Shown one piece after another: positions 22,648-33,057 of a stretch of 64,000 nucleotides of DNA. Position 1 is the stretch's first letter. Each line of letters begins with the position of its first letter. The position numbers and the translations under genes are program-made. The notes beneath the pieces were generated by a model. That model was not told the DNA's origin, did no database searches, and saw nothing but the letters and a program-made list of their open reading frames with translations. Source of the DNA: Pseudeuparius sepicola (taxonomy: Eukaryota > Arthropoda > Insecta > Coleoptera > Anthribidae); contig OY987302.1 in NCBI GenBank assembly GCA_963920635.1, positions 29,363,278-29,427,277 on the forward strand, written 5' to 3'.

Positions 22648-23948
22648 TACTCGGAGTTTTCCTGCTTCTCACCATCAACAGGATTGGGGCACTGGCGTTT
22701 CAAATACCTCTCAACTCCGCAGTTCCAACAGCGCAGTGGTGTACTTCTTCGAACACCCATCCTATCTTTGGAGGTCGTAGCACGTGAAAGGATGTTTTGG
22801 ATATCTCGTACCATTTGTTCTGCGTTGGCATACTGGTACTGCTTCTGTTTTGCGGTCGCACCTGTCTTAACCTCACTTGTCTACGTGCTGCCTGTGTGGC
22901 GGCTTCGAATTCCAAAGCATGTGCCAAGGCCTCTGAGATGTTTTTGTGGCGGGCTAGCCGAAGCGCTTGGCTAGTCTCGCTGTCACGCACTCCATCTATG
23001 AAGCCGCTTACCGAAATTTGTTCCCGGAATTCGACTGGAGCCGATGGATAGGCCAGATTTACCAGGCGGGCAATGTCGGCTTCAAATTGTTGCAGGGTCT
23101 CATCAGTTGGTTGTCGTCAACCTTTCAGTTGCGCCGGGTATACCTGTTGTAGATGGGCTTCCCCATATCGCATTTCAAGTGCTCTAACCAGGGAACTATA
23201 ATCATGCTGAGCGTCGGCCGGTGTCGTTCGCAACACTTCGGTGGCCTCACCTCGTAGACTCGTAGACATAACTTCAAATTCCGAGCTTTTTCTTCTCCTG
23301 TCCAGAAGTTTCCTTCTGCAGCAGCCTCAAACTGGTTAAGGTAAGTGCTCCATGCCACTTTTCCATCAAACTTGGGAGGCTTCATTTTCATAGAGGATGT
23401 GGTCATGCCTGTTTCTAATTGTGATACACCCTGTAGCGACAGCTGATTCATCCTCGCCTCCAGCTGTTCCATTCTTCCTTCACTGTTGTCAAATCTCGTT
23501 TTTATTTTATCAAGTTCGGTTTGTACCTCATTTTTCATTTCTCCGATTTCCGTTTGCACTTCCACCTTGATTTCTGTCTTCATTTGGGTTATTTCTTCTT
23601 CAACAACCCCTTTGAAGTTGGTAACTTTCTTTTGTAACTCTACTTGAATCTCTTCTAATTTCTTATTGGTTTCGTCTCGTCCGGTTTTTATTTCTTCTTT
23701 CAGATTACTCATCAGTTCTTCTTGCTTCAAATTTCTTTCTTCGTCATTCTTTAATTCGTTCTTCATTTCTTCATGGAGATTCTTCATGAATTCTTCTTGT
23801 TTCTTTTCTCTCTCTTCTTGAAGATTCTTCATTAATTCTTCTTGTTTCTTTTCTCTTCATGTTTTTTGTCCATTTCATCAAATTTGTTCATAAACATTTC
23901 CATCAACTTTTCCATTTCCATTGCGGTCTGTTTTCTGGTTGTGAGCAT
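22648..23948 (-). pseudogene. Gypsy gag, several breaks
   Basis: Structural protein of the virus-like particle. The likely start is the ATG at 23948, soon after the primer-binding site. The N-terminal half is a long coiled coil of Glu/Lys-rich heptads (EEMKNELKNDEE etc.). Next comes the capsid-like part beginning PPKFDGKVAWSTYLNQFE, and last a CWNC zinc knuckle near 22720 in which Tyr stands where His is usual. Breaks: frameshift near 23855; an exact 8-bp tandem duplication (CTCGTAGA twice, 23251-23266); TGA at 23117-23119; another frameshift near 22735. Confidence 0.88.
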
Positions 23949-23949
23949 T

Positions 23950-23972
23950 CACCTCGCGCTTCTGACACCAAA
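23950..23972 (-). other. Primer-binding site
   Basis: On the minus strand TTTGGTGTCAGAAGCGCG directly follows the 5' LTR. TGGTGTCAGAAG would pair with a tRNA 3' end of CTTCTGACACCA, which suggests a leucine tRNA by family knowledge; the tRNA itself is not in the window. Confidence 0.7.
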
Positions 23973-24468
23973 TGTACTGTATCTCAACAATCAAAGTCCA
24001 AACTCGTTGCCTTGGTTACCACTTTTATTGTTTAGCCTTCAAAAATCTCAAATAAACTTGTCAGATTACTGTCACTGTCCAAGAATATTCTTTCAGCTCC
24101 AAAATTCGCAGAAGATCGCTTTCTAACCTTTCCACTATCTTAGGCCCAATTCCCAGGGCTTATATACTCAAAAGGAAGACTGGAGAATACTCTAGAATAT
24201 TCCTGGCCAATGACAGTTCACAAATCATAAGTTCTAGCAAACTTTCTAGAATGTTATGGAAGCTTTACAGGGAAAACCATGAAAACGAAAGGAATATGGG
24301 GCCCTGGGGGCCTCAGGCCAACAAAGATGTGACGGAAAATGCCTCTAAATTAATTACAAAAATTATAAAACTGTAAGTAGAATACACAAACTTAAAATTT
24401 ATCTGCTAAATCCCCAGACATATTTATTGAAAGCTGATATAACAACTTTAGAGGCATTTTTCATTACA
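23973..24468 (-). repeat. 5' LTR of the gypsy element
   Basis: 496 bp copy of 18255-18771. It contains TATATACTC and a GGGCTTATATACTC block that may be the TATA region of the promoter (plus-strand coordinates about 24155-24170; transcription direction would have to be confirmed). Confidence 0.92.
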
Positions 24469-24817
24469 ATACTATTAGCTCTCGACGTAGTAGAGTGTAA
24501 TTGTATTTGCTCAATAGGATTTGGATTTTCTCTAGTTTCTTCTGTGTGAGGTTCCAAACTATGTTTACATAATTTTATTAAATTACAATAATAATAACTA
24601 ATAAATGAAATAATGATTAACATTAAAATGATTATAGGTAATACAGTAGCATGCGTTTTCCACTGAATTTTTGTAATTGTATTTCTTGTTTTTGAATGTA
24701 CAGTTTCGTTTTAATGTCATTATAATTTTCGATATAAGGCAAAGTAATATTATGTTCGACTGGGGTTTGAAATAAGGAAATTTGAGGTGACTTTAAATCC
24801 AAATAGTCTGTTTCGAA

Positions 24818-25846
24818 CAGGGACTCTTTAAAATAAGGGGACCCAGCATGTCACAGTCTATCACATAGGAAAAGTGAAGCCTTGTTTTCTGTATATCTCT
24901 AAGGAGACCACATAAGTGGGCTGGTAGAAGGTTATGTTATATATGTCAGTGTCCAACTGCCATCAAGTTTTATGTGACATGCCAGTGCCATAGATTCCAA
25001 AGGAGGCAAAATATTCCCCATCATAATTCACAATTTTTAAGTTTTCAAACTTCCAGATAGTCAGTTAAAGGTAATACGGCCGCCTGTAGTAGTCCCAATA
25101 ATTGCAACAAGATTTTTCTTGTCTCACCTTTAGTAATCCTGCAATTCCGATTACGTGGGCATTACGTATAAGTAAGTAGTTCAAAACAAAAATAGTATTT
25201 CCTAAATATTAAATTATTAAGCAGGTAGCTTCAGTCAGGTCTTTCTTTAAACAGTTTTTATCTACAACTAAGTATAAGTTTATTTTATGTTTGTGAGGTA
25301 CCTTGGGAGAGAAATAAAATTACAAAAATGAGCACCGAGAAAAACTACATGATTAGAACTAAGTACAAGACCTAATCTTATTAGTCCATCCCGAAATCTG
25401 TGAAAGTTCTTTGGGTAGATACATTCAACAAGGGAAGAAAGTTCAAGTACGTACCTACCTATTATACCTACATATTACAAATGGTTTGAGGAACCTGGTA
25501 ACAAGGTGCAATAGCGACAAATTCTCAAATAAGCAAAATCAGCACTGACTTACCTTACTTATATTACTTAAATTCCTGGAAATAATTGCAGGAAGCCAAA
25601 TTCAAATATAATATAAATTTGATTCATTTGGCACTTGCCATATTCTGTGTTTGTTGACAGAACATTGTCAAGTCTAATTTTTAGAAATCATATTAATTTT
25701 TACTAACAATCAAAGTACCTGTTATATCCATAGATTCTCCAATAAAATGGCATAGTTGGCATCATTGAGACCATTAGAATGGGGAAAGAAACGGCCTCAC
25801 TTTGGAAAGTATAATGCTGGTTCCCCCTTACTTTAAAGGGTCCCTG
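24818..25846. mobile_element. Non-autonomous hAT element, perfect 8-bp TSD
   Basis: Begins CAGGGACTCTTTAAAATAAG and ends with the imperfect reverse complement, CTTACTTTAAAGGGTCCCTG. The 8 bases GTTTCGAA occur immediately before (24810-24817) and after (25847-25854). CAGGG termini and 8-bp duplications define hAT elements. The 1029-bp body holds no transposase-like ORF, so it needs an outside transposase. Confidence 0.9.
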
Positions 25847-25854
25847 GTTTCGAA

Positions 25855-26590
25855 GGTATACATGACGTTATTAATTTCGATTTTTGAATAGTTGGTTATT
25901 ATGCTAGGTACATTATTTATTTCATAATAATTTAGTTCAGTTGCATCCAATATTTTTATATTTATATTGGTATTTACAAAAATGGAAGGATCATTTAGTG
26001 CAGTAATTTCTGAGAAGTTTTTTACTTGAACTGTACCTAATGCAATTTTGAAAAGTTTTTAGGGTACATTTGTCAAACCTTATATTATTACAAAGCGTTA
26101 GATAACTTAAGGATATGCAGGATTCTGGATTGGATATTATTGATGTATTTGAGCAAGGTTAGTAGAGAGAAGGTTGAACGGTAACTTTTCGGTTCATGCG
26201 ATGAATAATAAATACTCAGACTAATGAATAAAGGGGACACCGCATTGCAGCGTCATTATACAGATGTAAACAGTAAGCAGTAAGCTGAACACTCTCACTT
26301 TATGAAAGAGATAAATGTATTTGCAAACACTACCTATGGAACGAAATATTCTCTTTATTCACTTTAGAGGAAAGACACTTGCACTTTATGCACCTTTTTA
26401 CCATTTTTTAATATACTTATTAAACTTGTAACCGCACGAAAAACTCGATTTTAGCGTTTATTCTCTGGTAAAACTAAGCAAATAGCGAAGTACACACCAA
26501 AACAAACAAAATGAAAAACAAACAAGTTGAGCAAGCGTCAAACTGCCGCAACGTTGCCGATTAGTGCGAAGAATAATGGGTGTTCTCTAC
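25855..26590. other. No gene seen
   Basis: AT-rich sequence between the hAT element and the next MITE, with no recognisable repeat ends or coding frames. Confidence 0.5.
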
Positions 26591-26592
26591 TA

Positions 26593-27517
26593 TACAGGGT
26601 GGAACCGAATCATGGTACACCCCACTTTTTTCCCTTGTTTTTTGAGATACAATTTTGAAATTTGGCATGTCGTTACTTTATAAATGCCACTTTTTGACGT
26701 GTAAATTCATTTATTTCCGCTTCCGGTTTTACCGGAAGTGACATTCACTTTTGTTTTTTAAATGGAACACCCTGTATATTATTTAAGTTTCGGATTCTCC
26801 TCGATGTACTGAAACCAACGATGCCTCACAAGTGACATTTTGGCTGACAGAAAGTGGTTTTTCTTTAACTTATTTGGATTTGCAATAATAAACTAAAGGT
26901 GGCTATGAAACTTCGACAAACTGAACATCTTTAATGAACTGTCAAACCGTCTGTCTACAGAAAAGTACTTCTCTTGTAATAAACTACGGTATCAATGTGT
27001 TGTCAATTAAAACAACTGCAAAAATAGTGTTTGCAAAATGCCGCAAACTTACACAAGATCAGAAAAAGTGGATATGTTGATCCAAAAATGCATTCAAGTG
27101 AATGGCGGGCATTTCGAATACTTACTATAAAATCGGTTCAGAGTTGCCATTTGTTTGTATTGACATTGTTTTCAATAAATATTTGATGTTAAAATTTCAT
27201 AGCCACCTTTATAGTTTATTATTGCAAATCCAAATAAGTTAAAGAAAAACCACTTTCTGTCAGCCAAAATGTCACTTGTGAGGCATCGTTGGTTTCAGTA
27301 CATCGAGGAGATTCCGAAACTTAAATAATATACAGGGTGTTCCATTTAAAAAACAAAAGTGAATGTCACTTCCGGTAAAACCGGAAGCGGAAATAAATGA
27401 ATTTACACGTCAAAAAGTGACATTTATAAAGTAACATCGACATGCCAAATTTCAAAATTGTATCTAAAAAAACAAGGGAAAAAAGTGGGGTGTACCAAGA
27501 TTCAGTTCCACCCTGTA
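26593..27517. mobile_element. TA-flanked MITE with ~320-bp TIRs and a transposase remnant
   Basis: TACAGGGTGGAACCGAAT at the left and ATTCAGTTCCACCCTGTA at the right are flanked by TA on both sides. The arms pair for about 320 bp (26593-26905 with 27200-27517) with few mismatches, including an internal copy of the ACAGGGTGTTCCATTTAAA end motif in each arm at about 26755 and 27335. The 280-bp centre contains a start of a transposase-like protein (27038). This fits an internal-deletion product of a mariner-type element. Confidence 0.9.
27038..27130 (+). pseudogene. N-terminal stub of a mariner-like transposase
   Basis: Thirty codons from ATG to TAA: MPQTYTRSEKVDMLIQKC followed by IQVNGG. The pattern T..EKVDML......N is that of the insect HTH domain (DUF4817-type) found at the start of many mariner-like transposases. 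It is centred in the MITE between the arms, so it likely identifies the family that gave rise to the element. Confidence 0.5.
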
Positions 27518-27519
27518 TA

Positions 27520-28234
27520 TCCATTTTGTCAATAATAAAATAGCTACATAATCTTTCTTGAACACGAAAAAGTTGTTTTACTTTACTGTTCCGCCTGAAT
27601 TTTATAAGTGGGGGCAATTTTACGTTCAATGCATCTACTAAAGAAATTGCCGGTTTTATTTATGATATTCCTAGTTATTGTTACTCTTAAATGTGACAAC
27701 ATGTTTGGAGCAGGTCAGTAAGACCAATATTTGTAAACATGGGGATAGTAATAAACAACTATGCATGTCAACAATTCACTTAAATTTGTAAACAAATTCG
27801 TCCCCTTTATTCATTAGTCTGAGGCTAAATATCAGGATAATAATATCTAATTATTTGTTTTACAATACACTTGCATGATTTTTATGTTTTAATTAAGGTA
27901 ATACCACTATAAAAATATAATATCTATAAAACTATCCGAAGATAGTGTAAAAATCGCCACACACGTTTAAACAGAACAGCACAGAACATTCCTATGGCCT
28001 GTCGTCGTAGTCACACGAATCATTAAATCACAAACAATCTATATATTGCTCGTCTCACATCTGACGTCACTGCGAAGCATGCAGCATAAAGATAACATAA
28101 ATCCCATATAAATAAAACGCAGTTTTAATGCAAAAATAGCGACGTTTATATAGGTTTCACCCAAGGTTATTACGAAGAGGGGTTTGACCAACATTTTTAA
28201 TAATCCTTAATATATGAATCGGTCAAATCTATAT
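27520..28234. other. No gene seen
   Basis: AT-rich spacer between two MITEs; nothing recognised. Confidence 0.5.
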
Positions 28235-28236
28235 TA

Positions 28237-28886
28237 TACGGGTGAGTCACATCTAAAGTCAGAGCCGAAAACACAAGGTAGAACTCTCTAAAATAAGCAC
28301 ATATTCTTAATAAACATAAGCTCAAAAACGCTTGGTTCTCCATATACAGCGTGTTAAAATTTTTCCAAAAATAACATATTTTTTTAATTTCTTTCGAGCC
28401 CATTTAGGAATTCGAACCAAATTTGGTACACATTATTCATTGGACGGTTGCCATTTTGTGCAATAATTTGACCCCGTTCAGATGATCAGCGGCCTGGATA
28501 CAAATAGTTACTGTAAATAATTGTATAAAAAAGTAGTACGGTCCTGTGCCAAAACAAAAAAATTTGCCTTTTTTGGATAGCCCATTCAATTTGGAACAAA
28601 AAGCGCCTCTTGGTATTTTTTTATTTCTGGTAGTTTCTTCGTAATTTCGGATTTTTTAAACTAGTGCCAAGGTGATTATGCTGGCATTTAAAATAAAATT
28701 ATTGTATGTATGTATCAAATTTTGTTGGAATTCCTAAACAGGCTCGAAAGAAATTAAAAAAATATTTGGAAAAGTTTCAACACGCGGTATATGGAGAACC
28801 AAGCGTTTTTGAGCTAATGTTTATTAAGCATATGTGCTTATTTTAGCGAACTCTACCTCGTGACTTTAGATGTGACTCACCCTGTA
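28237..28886. mobile_element. TA-flanked MITE, TAC(A)GGGTGAGTCACATC ends
   Basis: Left arm from TACGGGTGAGTCACATCTAA (one base short of the usual TACAGGG), right arm ending TTAGATGTGACTCACCCTGTA, TA on both sides. The arms pair for about 190 bp (through the TTGGTTCTCCATATAC / GTATATGGAGAACCAA blocks); the loop is about 270 bp. No ORF. Confidence 0.88.
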
Positions 28887-29179
28887 TATAACATATAAGC
28901 GCAATACCAAATACCACTTACTCACGCACTCGTCACGAAATCTCTGGAACTATAAAGCCTACAAACTTGAAATTTGTCAGGTAGGTTCATTGTACGACGT
29001 AGGGATTCGATAAGAAAGGATTTTCCAAAATTCAACCTCTAAGAAGGTACGGGATGGGGGCACAGGAAAGGGTCTTTTCACTCGGAAGAAGTCGTGGGAA
29101 TCAGCTAGTAATCTCATTTTTTTATTTCTAGATAGAGGTGGGTAGACTTGACTGGCTAGTTGAAAACAAACAGTAAACT

Positions 29180-29432
29180 TGTTAAACAAGTTGCTGGGGT
29201 TGCAGTCAGGATAGGTTTGGAGGCCTTAAAGGAACACTCTTGTTTGAAAAGTTTCGGAAAGTTTTATTTCTTTTTTCAATACATCTAAAAGGCATCTTTA
29301 ATTTTTGTACAACTTTTAGATGTATTGGAAAAGGAAATAAAACTTTCCGAAAGCTCATCTTTTCAAACAAGGGTGATCCTTGAAGGTCTCCAAACCTATC
29401 CTGACTTCAATCCCATCAACTTTTAACAAGTT
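29180..29432. repeat. Palindrome, ~110-bp arms
   Basis: AGTCAGGATAGGTTTGGAG (29205) is answered by TCCAAACCTATCCTGACTT (29389), and pairing continues inwards through AAACTTTCCGAAA to a loop of some 20-30 bp around 29300. The transcript would form a long hairpin. Probably a small foldback element; no target duplication identified. Confidence 0.8.
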
Positions 29433-29667
29433 TTCTGTTTGGTTTCTTATATTCATGTAGGTGTTTGTTGGATTTGAATGTGTAGTTGTTGAATAAAATT
29501 AAGCAAAATGCATTAGGGCAGATCTAACAGAAGTAATAGGTACATACTACATTATTTGTATTTATATTTATTACATACATTTATTGATAAGCAGGTGTAA
29601 GTCGTGACTGACTTAGTTAAAAAGAAAAAAGTATGTAGTAGGGATGCAGTCAGCAGGGCAAAAAGAA

Positions 29668-30055
29668 AATAGATACTCTTTGTTATATGGTCAAGCTTTC
29701 GGAATGAATTTATTCCTTCATCAGGACAATAGCTACAATAAATATACATTATAAAAATGTTATAATGTTAGTGTTAGGACTACTTACATGCTTGAGGTTT
29801 AGTTTAAAATTCGCAGAAAGAATACCAAGAAAAAAAAATTTTTCATCGAAAGAAGATTATAATAGAATTTCTGCATTTACTGTTTAGGATACTTTGTAAG
29901 TATTTTTCTGCGAATTTTAAACTAAACCTCAAGTTTGTAAGTGGTCCTAACATTAACATTATAACATTTTTATAATGTATATTTATTGTAGCTATATTAT
30001 CCTGATGAAGGAATAAATTCATTCCGAAAGCTTGACCATATAACATAAAGAGTAT
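29668..30055. repeat. Foldback, ~150-bp arms
   Basis: ATACTCTTTGTTATATGGTC (about 29674) pairs with the GACCATATAACATAAAGAGTAT ending near 30054; arms include the GAATTTATTCCTTCATCAGG / CCTGATGAAGGAATAAATTC blocks. The loop spans about 29825-29905. Confidence 0.8.
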
Positions 30056-30382
30056 GTTTAATGTTTATTCAACAATAATTTTCTCGCGAAAAAGCAGTCT
30101 TTTGTCTATGTTCAACAAGCGCAAAATATAAAACAAGCACAATTTAAATATTATAATAAAATAATTTATGTCACATTCACGAAACACTAAGTCACATTCC
30201 ATTGATACCAACCGAAACATCTTGACGGACGCCTAATTTGAACTGAACTCACGATACTGAAGCGACTTGGTGCTTCGCAGTGACGTTATCTGCGCCAACT
30301 CGACGTGTTTTTACATCGGGAGTAGCATACCGTTGTTTGTGATCTCTATGGTGTATCGTGAACCAGGTTATAAAAAGTTAGG

Positions 30383-30575
30383 GTAAATTTCTATTATACG
30401 TACACACAACCGATTTTAATGAAATTTTGTACACTTACGTATATTGAGGTGTAGATTACGAAAATCAAAATGAAATTTGGGGCTGAGGCTTAGTTTTCCA
30501 GTTACATCTTTGTAAATCGATGTTTTTTCAGGGTACTTGTATTACAAACCGCCTGTATTGTTCTCAGCTGTTTTA
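30383..30575 (+). repeat. Dispersed repeat A, left copy
   Basis: Starts GGGTAAATTTCTATTATACG and passes through GGGTACTTGTATTACAAAC. It is nearly the exact reverse complement of 37495-37685 (copy A'). It is also related to copies B (32611-32790) and B' (37150-37333). Confidence 0.85.
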
Positions 30576-31569
30576 TGTTTTATTATTTTTACCACATTTT
30601 TGACATTGCAGCACATGAGTGATCAATATTGTACCTAATGGATTTATATTATTATAAAATATATTTTTTTTACTACTAACCTGAGAAATCACCATTATTT
30701 ATCTCATTCCTCTAATGAGAAGTAATATTTCTCTACCTAGGTAAATAATGATAATAAAAAAATACCTAGGTAAATAATGAAAAATTTTCTATGCGACATT
30801 TAAACATTAGTGTCATTTTATCAGCTTGACAACTGAACTCCCAGGCTACTTGATATTTTGAAGTATTTGAAAAAAGCGAGAAATGACTAAAATATGGCAA
30901 TATTTCAATGTTAGTAGTAAAAAAAATTCTATATTCACTTCGGTTGAGAAGGCCATTATTTACCTCGCATATTAAGAATGCTCGGTATATAATGGCTCAC
31001 TTCTCAACCTAGGTGTATAATATACTATTATTGAAAAACCTGCGTTTTGTTTATAATAATGCATGCAGTCGATGTGTGTTTTATTATTTTATGGTAAATT
31101 ATAAATTACGTATAAAATTGACATTTTATTTTCATCTTCTTCGTAAATTCTGTTTCACTGAATATTTTTGTCTTCAATGTTTGGTTGGTGACACTGCTTG
31201 GCGCCAAGGCCAACTTTCAAATTTTGAATTCAAATCGAAGCAAATTCGATTGTTTAATTAATTTTTGTGGAACTTCCTGCAGTTTTCCCTGTAAGTTTTT
31301 CGTACATAGAAAAAAAGAGGATGAACTTGCAACAATATTTTATATTTTATTTATTTTAATATTTTCGAAAAAATATTAAGTAGTACCTATAGGAATTTAT
31401 TACATTGTTTATTTGGCAATATTTATTTGTTATATTACATTTTTAGGAATGAAATTGTGGCAATCCCAAGATTTTTAATGTGTTCTTATGAAATTTAGCA
31501 TGATCTTTTAATTGTATTCTGGTATAATTTTACTCTGCATTCTTTGATGTCTACATTTTGGCAGACTGA
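30576..31569. other. Anonymous AT-rich stretch
   Basis: No gene. A TTGGCGCCAAGGCCAACTTT motif near 31199 recurs in related form near 32903 (TTGGCGCCAGGGCC), each about 100-150 bp downstream of similar T-rich sequence; possibly one end of another repeat. Short repeats of CCTAGGTAAATAATGA occur at about 30736-30780. Confidence 0.45.
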
Positions 31570-31589
31570 CGTAAAATAGGGTATATGCT

Positions 31590-32275
31590 TATTTTGTTTT
31601 CATACGGCAGCGCCCATCATTGCCGACTGCCACCATAGGGGCGCATGCCTCCTTCTTTTTTCATACGGCAGCGCCCATCATTGCCTAATGCCCTGTAAGG
31701 GGCGTATGCCCCCTTCTTTTTTCATACGGCAGCGCTCATAATTGCCGACTGCCACCATAGGGGCGCATGCCCCCTTTCTTTTTTCATACGGCAGCGCCCA
31801 TCATTCCCGACTACCACCATAGGGGCGCATGCCCCCTTCTTTTTTCATACGGCAGCGCCCATCGTTGCCGAATGCCCTGTGAGGGGCGCATGCCCCCTTT
31901 ATTTATACGGCAGTCATAGTTGCAGTTATAGCTGCCGTATGAGAAAAGAAGGGGGCATACGCCCCTTACGGGGCATTCTGCAATGATGGGCGCTGCCGTA
32001 TGAAAAAAGAAGGGGGCATGCGCCCCTATGGTGGCAATCGGCAATGATGGGCGCTGCCGTATGAAAAAAGAAGGGGGCATACGCCCATTACAGGGCATTC
32101 GGCAACGATGGACGCTGCTGTATGAAAAAAAGGGGACATACCCACGTGACTTCTTCTTTTCATACAGCAGCACGCATCGCTGCCGAACTGCCACAATATG
32201 GTGCGAATGTCCCCTTCTTTTTTCATATGGCAGCGCCTATCCCCCAAAAAGGAGGGCATACCTACCACCTTATTG
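31590..32275. repeat. Array 1: ~62-bp units, head-to-head
   Basis: Units of about 62 bp carrying CGGCAGCGCCCATCATTGCC, then TGCCACCATAGGGGCGCATG and CCCCCTTCTTTTTTCATA. About five run in plus orientation (31600-31915), the orientation flips near 31920, about three run in minus orientation (31930-32130), then diverged plus-oriented units follow to about 32250. Each unit contains its own small palindrome (GGGGCGCATGCCCC). The unit length keeps frames open on both strands, so spurious proteins appear. A separate array of the same unit lies at 35520-36760. Confidence 0.9.
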
Positions 32276-32449
32276 CAAAGATGCTTGAGAAAAATGCAGT
32301 TTCGACATATCTTAATAAGTTTACTTCGGACGTGTGTGGAGTTAAATGTACGTCCAAAGAAGTCACGTGACTCAACTCAGCCAGTGAGAGCACAAGACTT
32401 ATACCGACTTGTATTATATGTCGGACGTACAAATAGCCACTGCCATTTA
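32276..32449 (-). repeat. MULE-like foldback end joined to array 1
   Basis: The segment to 32449 (ending GTCGGACGTACAAATAGCCA and CTGCC) is a diverged reverse-oriented copy of the left side of the 37858-38630 element (about 37858-38040), including CTTCTTTGGACGT/ACGTCCAAAGAAG and the GCATCTTTGCAATAA/TTATTGCAAAGATGC block. Array 1 therefore belongs to, or grew inside, the same foldback family. The other terminus was not found. Confidence 0.65.
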
Positions 32450-32610
32450 CTATTAGGAGCTCGAGCTAAACTTCTAAGCCCACATTAAAAATCTTCAATT
32501 TGACAAGTCCTTTTCTAAAGCAAATAGTTAAAAGCCATCACAATGCATAACCATTTTTTCTTGATTAGATATTTTCACAGCATGTATTTGATAATTCCAT
32601 TTATGTAGCT

Positions 32611-32790
32611 GGGTAAATTTCTGTTATACGCACATATGACCGATTTTAACGAAATTTGGTACACTTACTTATATTGAGGCGTAGATTACGAAAATCAAAA
32701 TTAAATTTGGGGCAGAGGCTTAGTTTTCGAGTTACACCTTTGTAAAATCGCTAGTTTCAGGGTACTTGTTTTACAAACTGCCTGTACTGT
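32611..32790 (+). repeat. Dispersed repeat B, left copy
   Basis: GGGTAAATTTCTGTTATACG onwards; the inverted partner is 37150-37333 (B'). B and B' share changes not found in A/A', such as the CGCTAGTTTCAGGGTAC block, so the four copies form two matched pairs. Confidence 0.85.
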
Positions 32791-33057
32791 TTGTATTTGA
32801 CATTTATTTCCTCTTCTTCTTTTTATGTTTTCTGCTGGGTTTTATTCTTATTTCTAGTTACATGCAGTATGGAAAATTGACATTTATGTTGGTATAATTG
32901 TTGGCGCCAGGGCCTACTTTCATTTCAAATTTTAAATTTGGCAAAGTTATTCTTTTTTATCTCCTATTATTGCGTTATAAAACGTCTATCTTACATTTTA
33001 AAATTAATTTTAAATTACTACATAAGATTAGTATCCAATATCAATAACTTTGTACAG

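Larger units (their letters stand above)
18255..24468 (-). mobile_element. Ty3/gypsy LTR retrotransposon, dead, full length
   Basis: Bounded by two LTRs beginning TGTACTGTATC and ending TACA in plus orientation, flanked on both sides by ATAC (18251-18254 and 24469-24472), a 4-bp target duplication. Transcription would run leftwards: primer-binding site next to 23972, gag, protease, RT, RNase H, integrase, polypurine tract at 18772. Gene order PR-RT-RH-IN is that of Ty3/gypsy. Every coding segment carries a frameshift, stop or deletion. An hAT fragment occupies the place of the integrase catalytic core. There is no envelope gene. Confidence 0.95.

Noticed and set aside
20077..23152. Plus-strand frames inside the gypsy element (for example 20077-20454, 22609-22974)
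   Set aside because: They are antisense shadows of gag and pol.
31811..32488. Frames of 80-127 codons in array 1
   Set aside because: Same cause as in array 2.
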